Position numbers and translations under genes: made by a program. The notes below the pieces were generated by a model, which saw only the letters and a program-made list of their open reading frames with translations, was not told the origin of the DNA and ran no database searches. DNA of 64,000 nucleotides from Pseudooceanicola marinus (GTDB lineage Bacteria; Pseudomonadota; Alphaproteobacteria; Rhodobacterales; Rhodobacteraceae), in NCBI RefSeq assembly GCF_002786295.1, contig NZ_PGTC01000013.1:131501-195500 (forward strand). The letters run 5' to 3'. Positions 36,200 through 44,974 of this stretch are shown here, piece after piece. The first letter of the stretch is position 1, and every line of letters starts with the position of its first letter.

Positions 36200-37372
36200 C
36201 TAGAGCGCGGCCAGCAATCCGCCAGCGTCGAGGGTGAAATCGGAGGCGATCCACAGCGCCTCCGCCCGGCGCAGGGCCTCACCCAGCGCGCGCCCCTGGA
36301 ACCGGGGCTGCAGGTCCTTCGCGCTCAGCGGGAAGGTCTGCGCCGCGCCGAACCGCGCACGGGCCATGGCGTCGGGCGGCAGGGGCATCTCCAGCAGGGC
36401 CTCCCGCAGGAGCAGGATCGCCTGCGCCTCCTCCTCGCCGTGGCGCCAGCCCAGCTCTGCGGGGCCGCGGGTGCCGGTTGCCTCGTCGCGAAGCCGGGTG
36501 ATGCGCGCCGCATCCTTCTTGGGCAGCCGCAGGGCGGGGCCCGGGTCCTCTCCTCCCAGGGCGGCGAGGCGCAGCACCGGATCGGGGGCGCGACCCTGCG
36601 TGCCCTCCAGATGCACCAGCGGCCCCAGCGCCCGCAGGCCGGCACCGGGCAGGACGTGGCGCAGCACGCCGGTCTGATCCATGGCCGCCAGGGCGCGCAT
36701 CGGATCGGCGACCGACAGCAGTTTCACCAGTTCGGCCCCAACGCGTTCGCGCGACAGCCCGTCGATGCCGTCGGCATTGGCGGCGATGGCCGCCAGGGCC
36801 TCGGGGTCCATGCCGGCGTCAGGATCGCCGAACCGGGCGTGAAAGCGGAAATAGCGCAGGATGCGCAGGTAATCCTCGCGGATGCGCTGATCGGGATCGT
36901 CGATGAACCGCAGGCGACGCGCGCGCAGATCCCGCGCCCCCTGCCCCAACGGATCGGCCACGCGCCCTTCCGGATCGGCATAGAGCGCGTTCATGGTGAA
37001 GTCGCGGCGCCGCGCGTCCTCGTCCATCGTGTCGGCAAAGTCCACCACGGCGCGGCGGCCATCGGTTTCCACGTCGCGGCGCCAGGTCGTCACCTCATGC
37101 GGGATGCCGCCCGAGACCACGGTGATCGTGCCATGGTCGATCCCCGTCGGCAGCGCCTTCAGCCCGGCGGCCTGCGCCAGGGCCAGCGTCGTCTCGGGAC
37201 GCGCATCGGTGGAAATGTCGATGTCCCCGACCGGCACGCCCAGCAGCGCATCGCGCACGCAACCGCCGACGAACCAGGCCTGGTGCCCACCCTCGGTCAG
37301 CGCATCGCAGACCGCGCGCGTGGCGGGCGCCGTCAGCCAGTCGCCGGTGATCCGCGGGGCGTCCCCGGTCAT
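36200..37372 (-). CDS. CCA tRNA nucleotidyltransferase / poly(A) polymerase family
   Basis: The 390-residue protein has the class II nucleotidyltransferase active site: GGCVRD at residues 36-41 and the metal-binding D50-I-D52. The ERhxxExxxhh-like and RRDFTMNAL stretches follow. It adds or repairs the CCA end of tRNAs, or is a related poly(A) polymerase. The start overlaps the stop of the Nudix gene by four bases. It lies in the hslO-Nudix-cca-exporter run. Confidence 0.93.
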   Translation of the reverse strand: MTGDAPRITGDWLTAPATRAVCDALTEGGHQAWFVGGCVRDALLGVPVGDIDISTDARPETTLALAQAAGLKALPTGIDHGTITVVSGGIPHEVTTWRRDVETDGRRAVVDFADTMDEDARRRDFTMNALYADPEGRVADPLGQGARDLRARRLRFIDDPDQRIREDYLRILRYFRFHARFGDPDAGMDPEALAAIAANADGIDGLSRERVGAELVKLLSVADPMRALAAMDQTGVLRHVLPGAGLRALGPLVHLEGTQGRAPDPVLRLAALGGEDPGPALRLPKKDAARITRLRDEATGTRGPAELGWRHGEEEAQAILLLREALLEMPLPPDAMARARFGAAQTFPLSAKDLQPRFQGRALGEALRRAEALWIASDFTLDAGGLLAAL

Positions 37373-37998
37373 TGCCCGACCTCCACCGCCTCGGCCAGAA
37401 CCCGCAACATCCGCGCCGTGGCGCCCCAGATGTAATAGGGCCCCCAGGGGACGGTGAAGTAATGGCGCATGGAGTTCTGCCAGCGCCGCGACTGGATCGA
37501 ATAGTTGCGCCGGTCCAGCACATGGGCCAGGGGCACGCGGAAGATCTCCTCGACCTCGCCGGGTTCGGGGCGGGCCACGAAGGGGGCGGTGACGCAGGCA
37601 ATGACCGGGGTCACCTGAAAGGCGGTGACGGTGCGATGCTTGGGCAAGGTGCCCAGCACCTCGACATGCGAGGGCGGCAGGCCGATCTCCTCATCCGCCT
37701 CGCGCAGGGCGGCGGCAATCGGGTCGGCATCGCCCGGGTCCTGCTTGCCCCCCGGAAAGGCGATCTGGCCGGGGTGATGTTTCAGCCGGGAGGAGCGTTT
37801 CGTCAGGATCACATGGGGCACGCCGCCCAGATCCTCGACCGCACAAAGCACGCCCGCCGGCCGCGTCTTCACATTGGCCAGCAGATGCGCGTCATCATTC
37901 AGATCGAAATCCGACGATGGCTCCGTGGCGCGGGACAGCGCCACGGAGAGCAGGTCACGGGGATCGCGTGGATCAGTCCTTCGACACATCGTTGCCAA
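37369..37998 (-). CDS. CoA-pyrophosphatase-type Nudix hydrolase
   Basis: This Nudix enzyme has the NudL/CoAse profile: the stretch LTKRSSRLKHHPGQIAFPGG precedes the Nudix box, whose glutamates are present in READEEIG. Such enzymes cut CoA or short-chain acyl-CoA to phosphopantetheine. A TTG start at 37998 has AAGGA five bases upstream (209 residues), and an ATG at 37989 gives 206. It overlaps the end of hslO by about 26 bases and the start of cca by four, so the three are tightly coupled. Confidence 0.9.
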   Translation of the reverse strand: MATMCRRTDPRDPRDLLSVALSRATEPSSDFDLNDDAHLLANVKTRPAGVLCAVEDLGGVPHVILTKRSSRLKHHPGQIAFPGGKQDPGDADPIAAALREADEEIGLPPSHVEVLGTLPKHRTVTAFQVTPVIACVTAPFVARPEPGEVEEIFRVPLAHVLDRRNYSIQSRRWQNSMRHYFTVPWGPYYIWGATARMLRVLAEAVEVGQ

Positions 37999-38992
37999 GG
38001 GCGTCCTTCCCTTCAGCCTCGAACCCGACGGTGGCCGGATCCAGCACGTAATGGGCGCCGCAGAACTGGCAGTCTGCGGTCACGACGCCCTCTTCGGTGG
38101 TCATCGTCTCGATGTCCTTGGCCGAGTAGATCGACAGCGACTGCCGCACCTTGTCCTCGGAGCAGGAGCAGCCGAACTTCACCGGCTGGGAATCGAAGAC
38201 GCGCGGCACTTCCTCGTGGAACAGGCGCACCAGAAGGTCGGTCGGCGCCACGGAGGGGCCGATCAGCTCCAGCTGGTCGACCGTATCCAGGTGGAAGTTC
38301 ACCCGGTTCCAGTTCTCCGACTTCTCCTCGTCGCTCTCCACCAGGTCACTGGCGGTCAACAGGCCCTTTTCGCCGCTGCCTTCGCTGACGTGCATCCCGG
38401 CGCCCGGCATCATCTGAAGCATCACGCCCCCGGCGCGCCAATGTTCCTCGCCGCCCGCTTCGCGCGACAGGCCGTAGGACAGGTTGAACCGCGTGGCGAT
38501 CTGTTCCGACTGAGCAAAGTAGGCCTCGGCGCAGGCGCGCAGCGACCCCCCGGCCAGCGGGGAGATCCCCTGGTAGGGCTGCATGCCCTGGCCCTGGTCG
38601 ATCAGGATGGCGAAGTAGCCCTCATTGCCCAGCTGCGACCAGGGGTCGTCGCCGGTGACCTTGTCCTTGTCGTAAGAGGCATAGGCACGGATGCGCGCCG
38701 GCTCCCCCTCTTCGGTGGGGCCGTAGTAGTCGGTGGCGATCATGCGCACCGCGCCCCCCTTGGTCTGCACCTGCAGCGACAGTTTCCAGCGCAGCTTGAT
38801 CGTCTGGCCGATCAGCGCGGTCAGCAGCGCCATCTCGGCCACCAGGGCCTCGACCGCGCGCGGGTAATCGTGCTGCTTCAGGATGCCGTCCAGCACCCCG
38901 TCCAGCCGCGCCACGCGGCCGCGGATGTCGGCATTGTCCAGTTGGAACGGCAAAACGGTGTCGTCCCAGGCGATCTTGCTGCTGAGGGTCAT
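37973..38992 (-). CDS. hslO: Redox-regulated chaperone Hsp33
   Basis: The 339-residue protein is Hsp33, which is activated by oxidation and heat to hold unfolding proteins. The C-terminal redox switch is visible as CSCSEDK near 270 and CQFCGAHY near 300: the CxC and CxxC zinc-binding pairs. The N-terminal fold and linker match family length plus about 45 residues. It is the first gene of the hslO-Nudix-cca-exporter operon. Confidence 0.96.
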   Translation of the reverse strand: MTLSSKIAWDDTVLPFQLDNADIRGRVARLDGVLDGILKQHDYPRAVEALVAEMALLTALIGQTIKLRWKLSLQVQTKGGAVRMIATDYYGPTEEGEPARIRAYASYDKDKVTGDDPWSQLGNEGYFAILIDQGQGMQPYQGISPLAGGSLRACAEAYFAQSEQIATRFNLSYGLSREAGGEEHWRAGGVMLQMMPGAGMHVSEGSGEKGLLTASDLVESDEEKSENWNRVNFHLDTVDQLELIGPSVAPTDLLVRLFHEEVPRVFDSQPVKFGCSCSEDKVRQSLSIYSAKDIETMTTEEGVVTADCQFCGAHYVLDPATVGFEAEGKDALGNDVSKD

Positions 38993-39071
38993 GAAATGGG
39001 TCCTATCCGCTTGCTCTTGGCATAACCCGGTGCCACCTAAGGGGCAAGCGAGCCCGCTTCAAGGAGACATC

Positions 39072-39503
39072 ATGCGTCGCTACGGCAAGCCTCCCCTGTC
39101 CGACACGCAATACACCCTGCGGCCCGGGGCCTATGCGATCCTGCCACGCGACGGGAAACTGCTGCTGACCTACCAGGCCGAACCGGAGGCCGAGGTGCAG
39201 CTGCCCGGCGGCGGCATCGATCCCGGCGAAAGCCCGGTGCGCGCCCTGCACCGCGAGGTCTGGGAAGAAACCGGCTGGACCATCGCCGCACCGCGCCGGG
39301 TCGGCGTCTACCGCCGCTTCGTCTGGATGCCCGACTACGACATGTATGCCGAGAAGCTGTGCCACATCTACATGGCGCGCCCTATCATGGCCCGGTCCGA
39401 GCCGATTGAGCCGCATCACACTGCCCTTTGGATGGCGCCGGAGATCGCGGTGGACCTGCTGGGCAGCGAAGGCGACGCCGGCATCCTGCGCCAGCTGCTC
39501 TAG
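39072..39503 (+). CDS. Nudix hydrolase
   Basis: The ATG at 39072 follows a strong AAGGAGA ribosome site and gives 143 residues. The Nudix box is at about residues 46-68 (LPGGGIDPGES...REVWEETGW), with the catalytic glutamates intact. The substrate is not clear; ADP-ribose or dinucleoside polyphosphate enzymes have similar length. It is divergent from hslO (about 79 bases) and convergent with the response-regulator phosphatase gene. Confidence 0.9.
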   Translation: MRRYGKPPLSDTQYTLRPGAYAILPRDGKLLLTYQAEPEAEVQLPGGGIDPGESPVRALHREVWEETGWTIAAPRRVGVYRRFVWMPDYDMYAEKLCHIYMARPIMARSEPIEPHHTALWMAPEIAVDLLGSEGDAGILRQLL

Positions 39504-39513
39504 CACGGGCTGA

Positions 39514-40836
39514 CTACCCCGGCGCCGGCTGCGGGTATTCCAGCAGCACGGCGGAAATGTCATCGGGGAACTCCTCTTCGCCGCCGTAGTCCCCCAGCTG
39601 CCACAACATCCCCTCCAGAAAGGCGGTGCCAGAGGCGCCACGCAAGTCCTGCAGGATCCGGGCCAGCCCGTCGCTGTCCAGAAGCCGCCCTGTCGGATCG
39701 GGGCATTCGGTGATCCCGTCGGAGGTGACAAGCAGGCGATCCCCCGGGCGCAGGACCAGTTCGTATTCCTCGAACGCGACCTCGGGCAGCAGGCCCACGG
39801 GCACGCCGGGCCGCCCTACCTCCGCGATGTGGCCATCGGCGCGTTGCAACACGGGATGGGGATGGCCCGCCTGCACCAGCCGCACCCGCCCCGTGGTCAT
39901 CTGCACATGGGCCAGGATCATGGTGAAGTAGTGCTCGGTCGTCATCTCCCCCAGCACCAGGTCGTTGAGATGGGCCACCACCTCCGCCGGATCGCGCGGC
40001 GCATAGCCGCCCCCGGGCAGCGCGCGGATCGCCACGTTCTGTTCGGGCACGGCCGAGGACAGGTAGCCCGCCAGCCGCGCCGTCATCAAGGCCGAGCTGA
40101 TCCCGTGGCCCGACACGTCGATGGCGAAACAGCCGAAGGTCTGCTCGTCGATCGGGTAGAACCCCACCAGGTCGCCGCCGACGCGCCCGGCGGGGCGCAG
40201 CAACAGCGAGATCTGCATCGGCCCGAAGGCGCGGTGCCGGTCGCGCACCAGGCTCTGCTGCAGCTTGCGCGCCTCGATCAGATCTCTGTCGATCACGTCA
40301 TGGGCGGCCTGAAGCCGGCTGACGGTCTGGCGGATGATGCGGTTCTTCGCCGTCAGCTCCTCCTGCATGTCGAGGATACGTTCGCCGGCGTTCAGCCGCG
40401 CCCGCAGCTCTGCCTTGTTCACCGGCTTGGTCAGGAAATCGTCGGCCCCGGCATCCAGCCCTTCGGCGGCATGGACCTTCTCGTTCTTCGAGGTCAGCAG
40501 CAGGAAATAGCCATAGCTCTCCCGCTCCAGGGTGCGGAACTGCTTGCAGAAATCCAGCCCGTCCATGCCCGGCATCATCCAGTCGCTGATCACCAGGTCG
40601 GGCGGCCAGTCGCGGCAGACGGCCAGGGCGGCCTCCCCGCTGTCGGCCTCGCGCAGCTCATACCCCCAGCCCGACAGCGACGACAGCAGGATGCGCCGCT
40701 GCAACCGGCTGTCATCCACCACCAGCACGCGGCGCGCGGCCTGACCCGGGGCAGAGATCCCCTCCGCCCCGTCCTCCGGCAGCACGGGGCGCGCCCCTGC
40801 CCTCTGGTCGCTTTTCAACTGCACATCCAAGACCAC
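39514..40836 (-). CDS. Response regulator fused to a PP2C-type (RsbU-like) serine phosphatase
   Basis: The protein has a receiver domain (about residues 35-150, with VLVVDDSRLQRR and the phosphate-accepting Asp in VISDWMMPGMDG), a coiled linker, and a PP2C phosphatase domain (GGDLVGFYPI, FAIDVSGHG, PGDRLLVTSDGITE). This layout matches RsbU-like regulators that act on an anti-anti-sigma protein; RbaY of Rhodobacter capsulatus is a likely relative. The start is uncertain: GTG at 40836 gives 440 residues, and an earlier codon at 40893 is in frame. It is divergent from an HPt gene, with a CtrA-type box between. Confidence 0.92.
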   Translation of the reverse strand: MVLDVQLKSDQRAGARPVLPEDGAEGISAPGQAARRVLVVDDSRLQRRILLSSLSGWGYELREADSGEAALAVCRDWPPDLVISDWMMPGMDGLDFCKQFRTLERESYGYFLLLTSKNEKVHAAEGLDAGADDFLTKPVNKAELRARLNAGERILDMQEELTAKNRIIRQTVSRLQAAHDVIDRDLIEARKLQQSLVRDRHRAFGPMQISLLLRPAGRVGGDLVGFYPIDEQTFGCFAIDVSGHGISSALMTARLAGYLSSAVPEQNVAIRALPGGGYAPRDPAEVVAHLNDLVLGEMTTEHYFTMILAHVQMTTGRVRLVQAGHPHPVLQRADGHIAEVGRPGVPVGLLPEVAFEEYELVLRPGDRLLVTSDGITECPDPTGRLLDSDGLARILQDLRGASGTAFLEGMLWQLGDYGGEEEFPDDISAVLLEYPQPAPG

Positions 40837-40911
40837 TTGCCTGTTTCGCCCGTTTCGGTCGGCCCGCCGACGCGGGGCCGGTCCAAGCGCCACAGCCTTA
40901 GACAGCCGGAT

Positions 40912-40926
40912 TTAAGAGCCTCTTAA
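40912..40926. promoter_or_regulatory. CtrA-type box (TTAA-N7-TTAA) between the phosphatase and HPt genes
   Basis: TTAA (40912-40915), GAGCCTC, TTAA (40923-40926) matches the CtrA consensus exactly, and it sits inside the palindrome TTTAAGA-GCC-TCTTAAA (40911-40927). It is 76 bases from the phosphatase start and 89 from the HPt start, so it could control both. Binding has not been tested. Confidence 0.6.
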
Positions 40927-41014
40927 AGCTCGACTTGTCGCTAAACACCGCCCTGGCTTCAGCCCCGGTTAAACATCACGGCCTAGCGTCGGCCACGGAC
41001 AGGCGGAGGCTGTG

Positions 41015-41338
41015 ATGATTACCTGGTCCCAGGTCACCGAACTGCGCAACGATGTCGGCGCCGAGGATTTCGACGAGGTGGTCGAGATCTTCCTCGATGA
41101 GGTCGAGGAAACGCTGGCGGCGCTGGCCCATGGCCCGAGGCTGGAACAGGTGCTGCACGCGCTGAAGGGATCGGCATTGAACCTCGGGTTCACGCATTTT
41201 TCGGACCTATGCGCAGAGGGTGAGGCCCGGGCCGCGCGGGGCGAAGGGGCTGCCGTGGATCTGGAGGCGATCCGCGCCAGCTATGCCGAAAGCAAGGCCA
41301 TCTTCCTGGCCGAACTGCCCGAGCGGTTGGCGGCCTGA
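41015..41338 (+). CDS. Histidine phosphotransfer (HPt) domain protein
   Basis: The ATG at 41015, after an AGGCGGAGG ribosome site, gives 107 residues forming a single HPt four-helix domain. The phosphorylated histidine is H48 in VLHALKGSALNLGF. HPt proteins relay phosphate between receiver domains; the divergent neighbour has such a receiver, so the two may act together. A stand-alone HPt beside an RsbU-like phosphatase recalls the GTA and stationary-phase control locus of Rhodobacter, a link made from memory. Confidence 0.92.
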   Translation: MITWSQVTELRNDVGAEDFDEVVEIFLDEVEETLAALAHGPRLEQVLHALKGSALNLGFTHFSDLCAEGEARAARGEGAAVDLEAIRASYAESKAIFLAELPERLAA

Positions 41339-41439
41339 GCGTTGCGCCCCGGTGCCTTTTCAGCGACCACGCAGATCACACGGCCTGCACCGTTCCGCCG
41401 GAGGCCAACCTGCGGGTCGACGGGCAGCGCCGACCCAAG

Positions 41440-42675
41440 TCAGATCAGGAATTCCGACAGCACCGGATCGGTCGTAATGTCACGATAGGTAAAGCCCGCC
41501 GCGTCCATCCGCGCGTAAAGCGCATCCAGGTTCTCGGCCCGCTTGGTCTCGATCCCGATCAGCACGGAGCCGAAGTTGCGCGCGGATTTCTTCAGGTACT
41601 CGAACCGGCTGATGTCATCCTCCGGCCCCAGCATTTCCAGGAAATCGCGCAGGGCGCCGGGGCGCTGCGGCAGGCGGAGAATGAAGTACTTCTTCACGCC
41701 CGCATAGCGCTGCGCCCGTTCCTTCACCTCCGGCAGGCGTTCAAAATCGAAATTGCCGCCCGAGGTGACGCAGATCACCCGCTTGCCGGCGATCTGACCC
41801 TTCAGGTCCTCCAGCGCGTTGATCGACAGGGCGCCGGCAGGTTCCAGCACGACGCCCTCGACGTTCAGCATGTCCAGCATGGTGATGCAGATGCGATCCT
41901 CGGGCAGCGCCAGCACATGGGCCGGATCCACGTCGCGCAGCCGCTCGAAGGGCCGTGCGCCGATCTTCGCCACGGCGGCCCCATCGACGAAGTTGTCCGC
42001 GATCTTCACCGTCACCGGCTCACCCGCCGCAACGGCGGCGCGCAGGGAGGGCCCGCCCGCCGGTTCGACGAAACGATAGGCGATCCGATCGCCGAAATAG
42101 CTGCGCACACCGGACGATAGGCCGCCCCCGCCCACGGGCAAGACGATCATGTCGGCCAGGTCGGGCAGCTGTGCCTCGATCTCGGCGGCGACGGAGGCCT
42201 GGCCCTCGATCACGTCCACATCGTCGAAGGGCGCCAGGAAATGCCCGCCCACCTCGGCACAATGGCGCTGCGCCTCGGCCAGGGTGTCGTCGAAATAGTC
42301 CCCGACCAGGCGGATCTCGACAAACTCACCGCCGAAGATGCGCGTCTTGTCGATCTTCTGCTGCGGCGTGGTCACCGGCATGAAGACGACCCCGGGCACC
42401 TGGAAATGCCGACACATGAAGGCCATGCCCTGCGCGTGGTTGCCCGCGCTGGCACAGACGAAGGCGCTCACCTCCCGCTCCGCCAGCTCCTTGCGCATGG
42501 CGTTGAAGGCCCCGCGCAGCTTGTAGCTGCGCACCGGCGACAGGTCTTCACGCTTCAGCCAGATCTCGGCGCCGTACTTGGCCGAAAGGTGATCGTTGCG
42601 CATCAGGGGCGTGGCGGGGAAGACCTCGCGCATCGCCTCCATGGCGTCGCGGGCGGCCTGAACGAAGGTATCCAT
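41440..42675 (-). CDS. ilvA: Threonine ammonia-lyase (threonine dehydratase)
   Basis: The ATG at 42675 gives 411 residues. The PLP-lysine K52 is in [15 protein letters not shown], and the serine/glycine PLP-phosphate loop ([10 protein letters not shown]) is near 185-194. A single ACT-like regulatory domain (about 330-411, beginning [16 protein letters not shown]) indicates the shorter biosynthetic form that is regulated by isoleucine. It deaminates threonine to 2-oxobutanoate for isoleucine synthesis. Divergent from argG. Confidence 0.96.
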   Translation of the reverse strand: MDTFVQAARDAMEAMREVFPATPLMRNDHLSAKYGAEIWLKREDLSPVRSYKLRGAFNAMRKELAEREVSAFVCASAGNHAQGMAFMCRHFQVPGVVFMPVTTPQQKIDKTRIFGGEFVEIRLVGDYFDDTLAEAQRHCAEVGGHFLAPFDDVDVIEGQASVAAEIEAQLPDLADMIVLPVGGGGLSSGVRSYFGDRIAYRFVEPAGGPSLRAAVAAGEPVTVKIADNFVDGAAVAKIGARPFERLRDVDPAHVLALPEDRICITMLDMLNVEGVVLEPAGALSINALEDLKGQIAGKRVICVTSGGNFDFERLPEVKERAQRYAGVKKYFILRLPQRPGALRDFLEMLGPEDDISRFEYLKKSARNFGSVLIGIETKRAENLDALYARMDAAGFTYRDITTDPVLSEFLI

Positions 42676-42746
42676 GGCGCCAGAGGTGCCGCACGGCGCG
42701 GCTTTTGGCAAGGGGCGGCGGGTCGAAAGCCCTTCGTACAAGGCGC

Positions 42747-42779
42747 TTTGCGGGGCTGTCGCTTGCCCTGCCCCGCAAA
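42747..42779. promoter_or_regulatory. 10-bp inverted repeat in the argG-ilvA gap
   Basis: TTTGCGGGGC (42747-42756) and GCCCCGCAAA (42770-42779) are perfect inverted copies 13 bases apart. A candidate argG promoter (TTGCCC at 42763, 17 bases, TATCGC at 42786) overlaps it, so it could be an operator or an RNA hairpin. Confidence 0.45.
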
Positions 42780-42820
42780 ACCCGCTATCGCCGCTCTCGC
42801 ATCCGCAAGAGGGAACAGAT

Positions 42821-44041
42821 ATGTCCGCGCCCAAGAAAGTCGTCCTGGCCTATTCCGGCGGCCTCGACACCTCGATCATCCTGAAATGGCTTCAGACCGA
42901 ATACGGTTGCGAAGTCGTCACCTTCACCGCCGACCTCGGTCAGGGCGAAGAGCTGGAACCGGCTCGTGCCAAGGCAGAGATGCTGGGCGTGAAGGAGATC
43001 TTCATCGAGGATGTCCGGGAAGAATTCGTGCGCGACTTCGTCTTCCCGATGTTCCGCGCCAACGCGGTCTACGAAGGCCTCTACCTGCTGGGCACCTCCA
43101 TCGCCCGCCCGCTGATTTCCAAGCGGCTGGTGGAAATCGCCGCCGAAACCGGCGCCGATGCCGTGGCCCATGGCGCCACCGGCAAGGGCAACGACCAGGT
43201 CCGGTTCGAGCTGGCCTGCTACGCCCTGAACCCCGAGATCAAGGTCATCGCCCCCTGGCGCGAATGGAACCTGAACTCGCGCACCTCGCTGCTGGACTTC
43301 GCCGAGAAGAACCAGATCCCGATCGCCAAGGACAAGCGCGGCGAGGCGCCCTTCTCGGTCGATGCCAACCTGCTGCACACCTCCTCCGAGGGCCGCGTGC
43401 TGGAAGACCCCGCCGTCGAGGCACCGGAATATGTCTACCAGCGGACCGACGATCCGGTCCTGTCGGCCCCGAATGAGCCGCAATACGTTGAAATCACTTT
43501 CGAAAAAGGCGACGCAGTTGCCATCGACGGTGAACAGATGTCGCCCGCCACGATCCTGACCAAGCTCAACGAGCTGGGCAAGAAACACGGCATCGGGCGC
43601 CTCGACTTCGTGGAAAACCGCTTCGTCGGCATGAAGTCCCGCGGCATCTACGAGACGCCGGGCGGGGAGATCCTGCTGGAGGCGCACCGTGGCATCGAGC
43701 AGATCACCCTCGACAGCGGCGCCGGCCACCTGAAGGATTCGATCATGCCACGCTACGCGGAACTGATCTACAACGGCTTCTGGTTCAGCCCCGAACGCGA
43801 GATGCTGCAGGCGCTGATCGACAAGTCCCAGGAGTTTGTCACCGGCACCGTGAAGCTGATGCTTTACAAGGGCTCGGCCCGTACCGTGGCGCGCTGGTCC
43901 GACTACTCGCTCTATTCGGAGGCCCATGTGACCTTCGAGGACGACGCCGGCGCCTACGATCAGAAGGACGCAGCCGGGTTCATCCAGCTGAACGCCCTGC
44001 GGCTGAAGCTGCTGGCGGCGCGCAACAAGCGCGTGAAGTAA
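42821..44041 (+). CDS. argG: Argininosuccinate synthase
   Basis: ArgG joins citrulline and aspartate with ATP in arginine synthesis. The ATG at 42821, after an AAGAGGGAAC ribosome site, gives 406 residues. The ATP-binding P-loop ([15 protein letters not shown], about residues 10-24) and the citrulline/aspartate-binding stretch [13 protein letters not shown] (about 119-131) are intact. It is divergent from ilvA and followed by a perfect terminator. argJ is at 15.5 kb, so the arg genes are scattered. Confidence 0.98.
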   Translation: MSAPKKVVLAYSGGLDTSIILKWLQTEYGCEVVTFTADLGQGEELEPARAKAEMLGVKEIFIEDVREEFVRDFVFPMFRANAVYEGLYLLGTSIARPLISKRLVEIAAETGADAVAHGATGKGNDQVRFELACYALNPEIKVIAPWREWNLNSRTSLLDFAEKNQIPIAKDKRGEAPFSVDANLLHTSSEGRVLEDPAVEAPEYVYQRTDDPVLSAPNEPQYVEITFEKGDAVAIDGEQMSPATILTKLNELGKKHGIGRLDFVENRFVGMKSRGIYETPGGEILLEAHRGIEQITLDSGAGHLKDSIMPRYAELIYNGFWFSPEREMLQALIDKSQEFVTGTVKLMLYKGSARTVARWSDYSLYSEAHVTFEDDAGAYDQKDAAGFIQLNALRLKLLAARNKRVK

Positions 44042-44082
44042 CCTCGTCCGTCGGGTCTGCGGACCTGTCGGATACCTCGTGG

Positions 44083-44107
44083 AAACGGCGCCTTCGGGCG
44101 CCGTTTT
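44083..44107 (+). terminator. Intrinsic terminator of argG
   Basis: AAACGGCGCC (44083-44092), TTCG loop and GGCGCCGTTT (44097-44106) make a perfect 10-bp stem with Ts at its foot and TTGCGTTT after. It lies 41 bases after the argG stop. Confidence 0.9.
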
Positions 44108-44135
44108 GCGTTTGTGCGCGCCGCCGCCCCCGTGC

Positions 44136-44154
44136 TGACGTTACGTTAACGTCA
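44136..44154. promoter_or_regulatory. 19-bp palindrome upstream of the SCP2 gene
   Basis: TGACGTTA (44136-44143), CGT and TAACGTCA (44147-44154) are perfect inverted copies. It lies 74 bases upstream of the SCP2 start. It resembles ACGTTNACGT-type sites of regulators of fatty-acid and branched-chain acid breakdown (for example LiuR), which would suit a lipid-binding protein; this is recall plus inference. Confidence 0.5.
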
Positions 44155-44227
44155 AGGCGCGCCACGTCACCCTTGGCAGCGCCCTGCCCCCGCCCTCAAC
44201 TGCCGGCGACCAGAGGGAGGGACAGTG

Positions 44228-44512
44228 ATGACCATGGAAGAGATTGCCGCGAAGATCGCCCGCGGGCTGGAGAAACGGCCCGTCGAGGACAGCTTCAAGT
44301 TCGACTGCGGTGCGGACGGCGCGATCACCATTCGCGACGGCGGCGTGGTGCTGGCGGATGAGCCCGCCGATTGCACCATCCACATCAGCCGCGCCAACCT
44401 CGTGAAGCTGATGGCGGGCGACCTGAACCCGATGACCGCCTTCGCCTTCGGCAAGATCAAGGTCTCGGGCGACATGGGTCTGGCGATGAAGCTGGGGAAG
44501 GTTCTGGGGTGA
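44228..44512 (+). CDS. SCP2 sterol-binding-domain protein
   Basis: The 94-residue protein is a single SCP2 domain, with the family motif of a C-terminal hydrophobic tunnel (MTAFAFGKIKVSGDMGLAMKLG near 66-87, first and last parts typical). SCP2 domains bind lipids or fatty acyl-CoA. The start is ATG at 44228 after GAGGGAGGGACA; a second ATG two codons on is also possible. It stands alone behind a 19-bp palindrome. Confidence 0.9.
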   Translation: MTMEEIAAKIARGLEKRPVEDSFKFDCGADGAITIRDGGVVLADEPADCTIHISRANLVKLMAGDLNPMTAFAFGKIKVSGDMGLAMKLGKVLG

Positions 44513-44540
44513 GGCCCGTCTTGGAAACTGTCCGGCGGCT

Positions 44541-44600
44541 AGTTTCAGAGCCGAACGGGCGGAGCCCCGGGCCTCGCAGCCCGGCCGCCCGCTGAAAACT
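44541..44600. repeat. Palindromic element downstream of the SCP2 gene
   Basis: The outer arms AGTTTCAG (44541-44548) and CTGAAAACT (44592-44600) and inner arms CGGGCGG (44556-44562) and CCGCCCG (44585-44591) enclose a further CCGGGC/GCCCGG pair. The string ACGGGCGGAGCCCCGG at 44555-44570 is identical to that at 5186-5201 after the dnaJ element, so the two probably belong to one repeat family. Confidence 0.65.
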
Positions 44601-44640
44601 TACCACCACGCCGCCCCCCGAATGCCGTCTGCGACGGCAG

Positions 44641-44663
44641 CCTCCGGCGGGAGTATTTTCAGC
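44641..44663 (+). repeat. Dispersed intergenic repeat, copy 1
   Basis: CCTCCGGCGGGAGTATTTTC (44641-44660) continues AGC. The stretch GGAGTATTTTCAGC (44650-44663) is repeated exactly at 54239-54252, and the CCTCCGGCGGG part recurs at 54305-54336 on the other strand. I recall similar CCTCCGGCGGGGATATTT elements as very common near gene ends in Rhodobacterales. Confidence 0.7.
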
Positions 44664-44974
44664 TGCCGGATGAAGCGACCCGGGCCCGGCTGCGAGGGGG
44701 CCGCGACGAATATTGGGGCCGCGCCCGCCGGGCGGGACATGATGCCAGGCGTGAGCATTGAAGTCGGGAGCCCCGTTCACCATAAAATCGAAGCTCCCAT
44801 CCCTACCTCAACTTTCCCTTGTGCGACTCGCCCAAGCGGCGTAGAGGTCGCGAGCTTACGTTTTTCTATTTCGACAGCTGTCTCCTCTAAACCGGCGCTC
44901 AGTCTTTCTCGATCCAGACCGACAACGCCACGCTGCCGCATCCTGCGGGCAGGTTTATTGAAGGAGACCACGAT

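Larger units (their letters stand above)
44513..44974. other. 462-base intergenic region with repeats and the cspA leader
   Basis: No convincing gene lies here. The left part has an inverted-repeat element (44541-44600) and a dispersed repeat (44641-44663). The right part is the cspA control region: a weak candidate promoter (TTGTGC at 44819, 17 bases, TAGAGG at 44842) would give a leader of about 120 bases, as is usual for cold-shock mRNAs. A hairpin (CTGCC...GGCAG, about 44931-44952) precedes the ribosome site. Confidence 0.6.
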
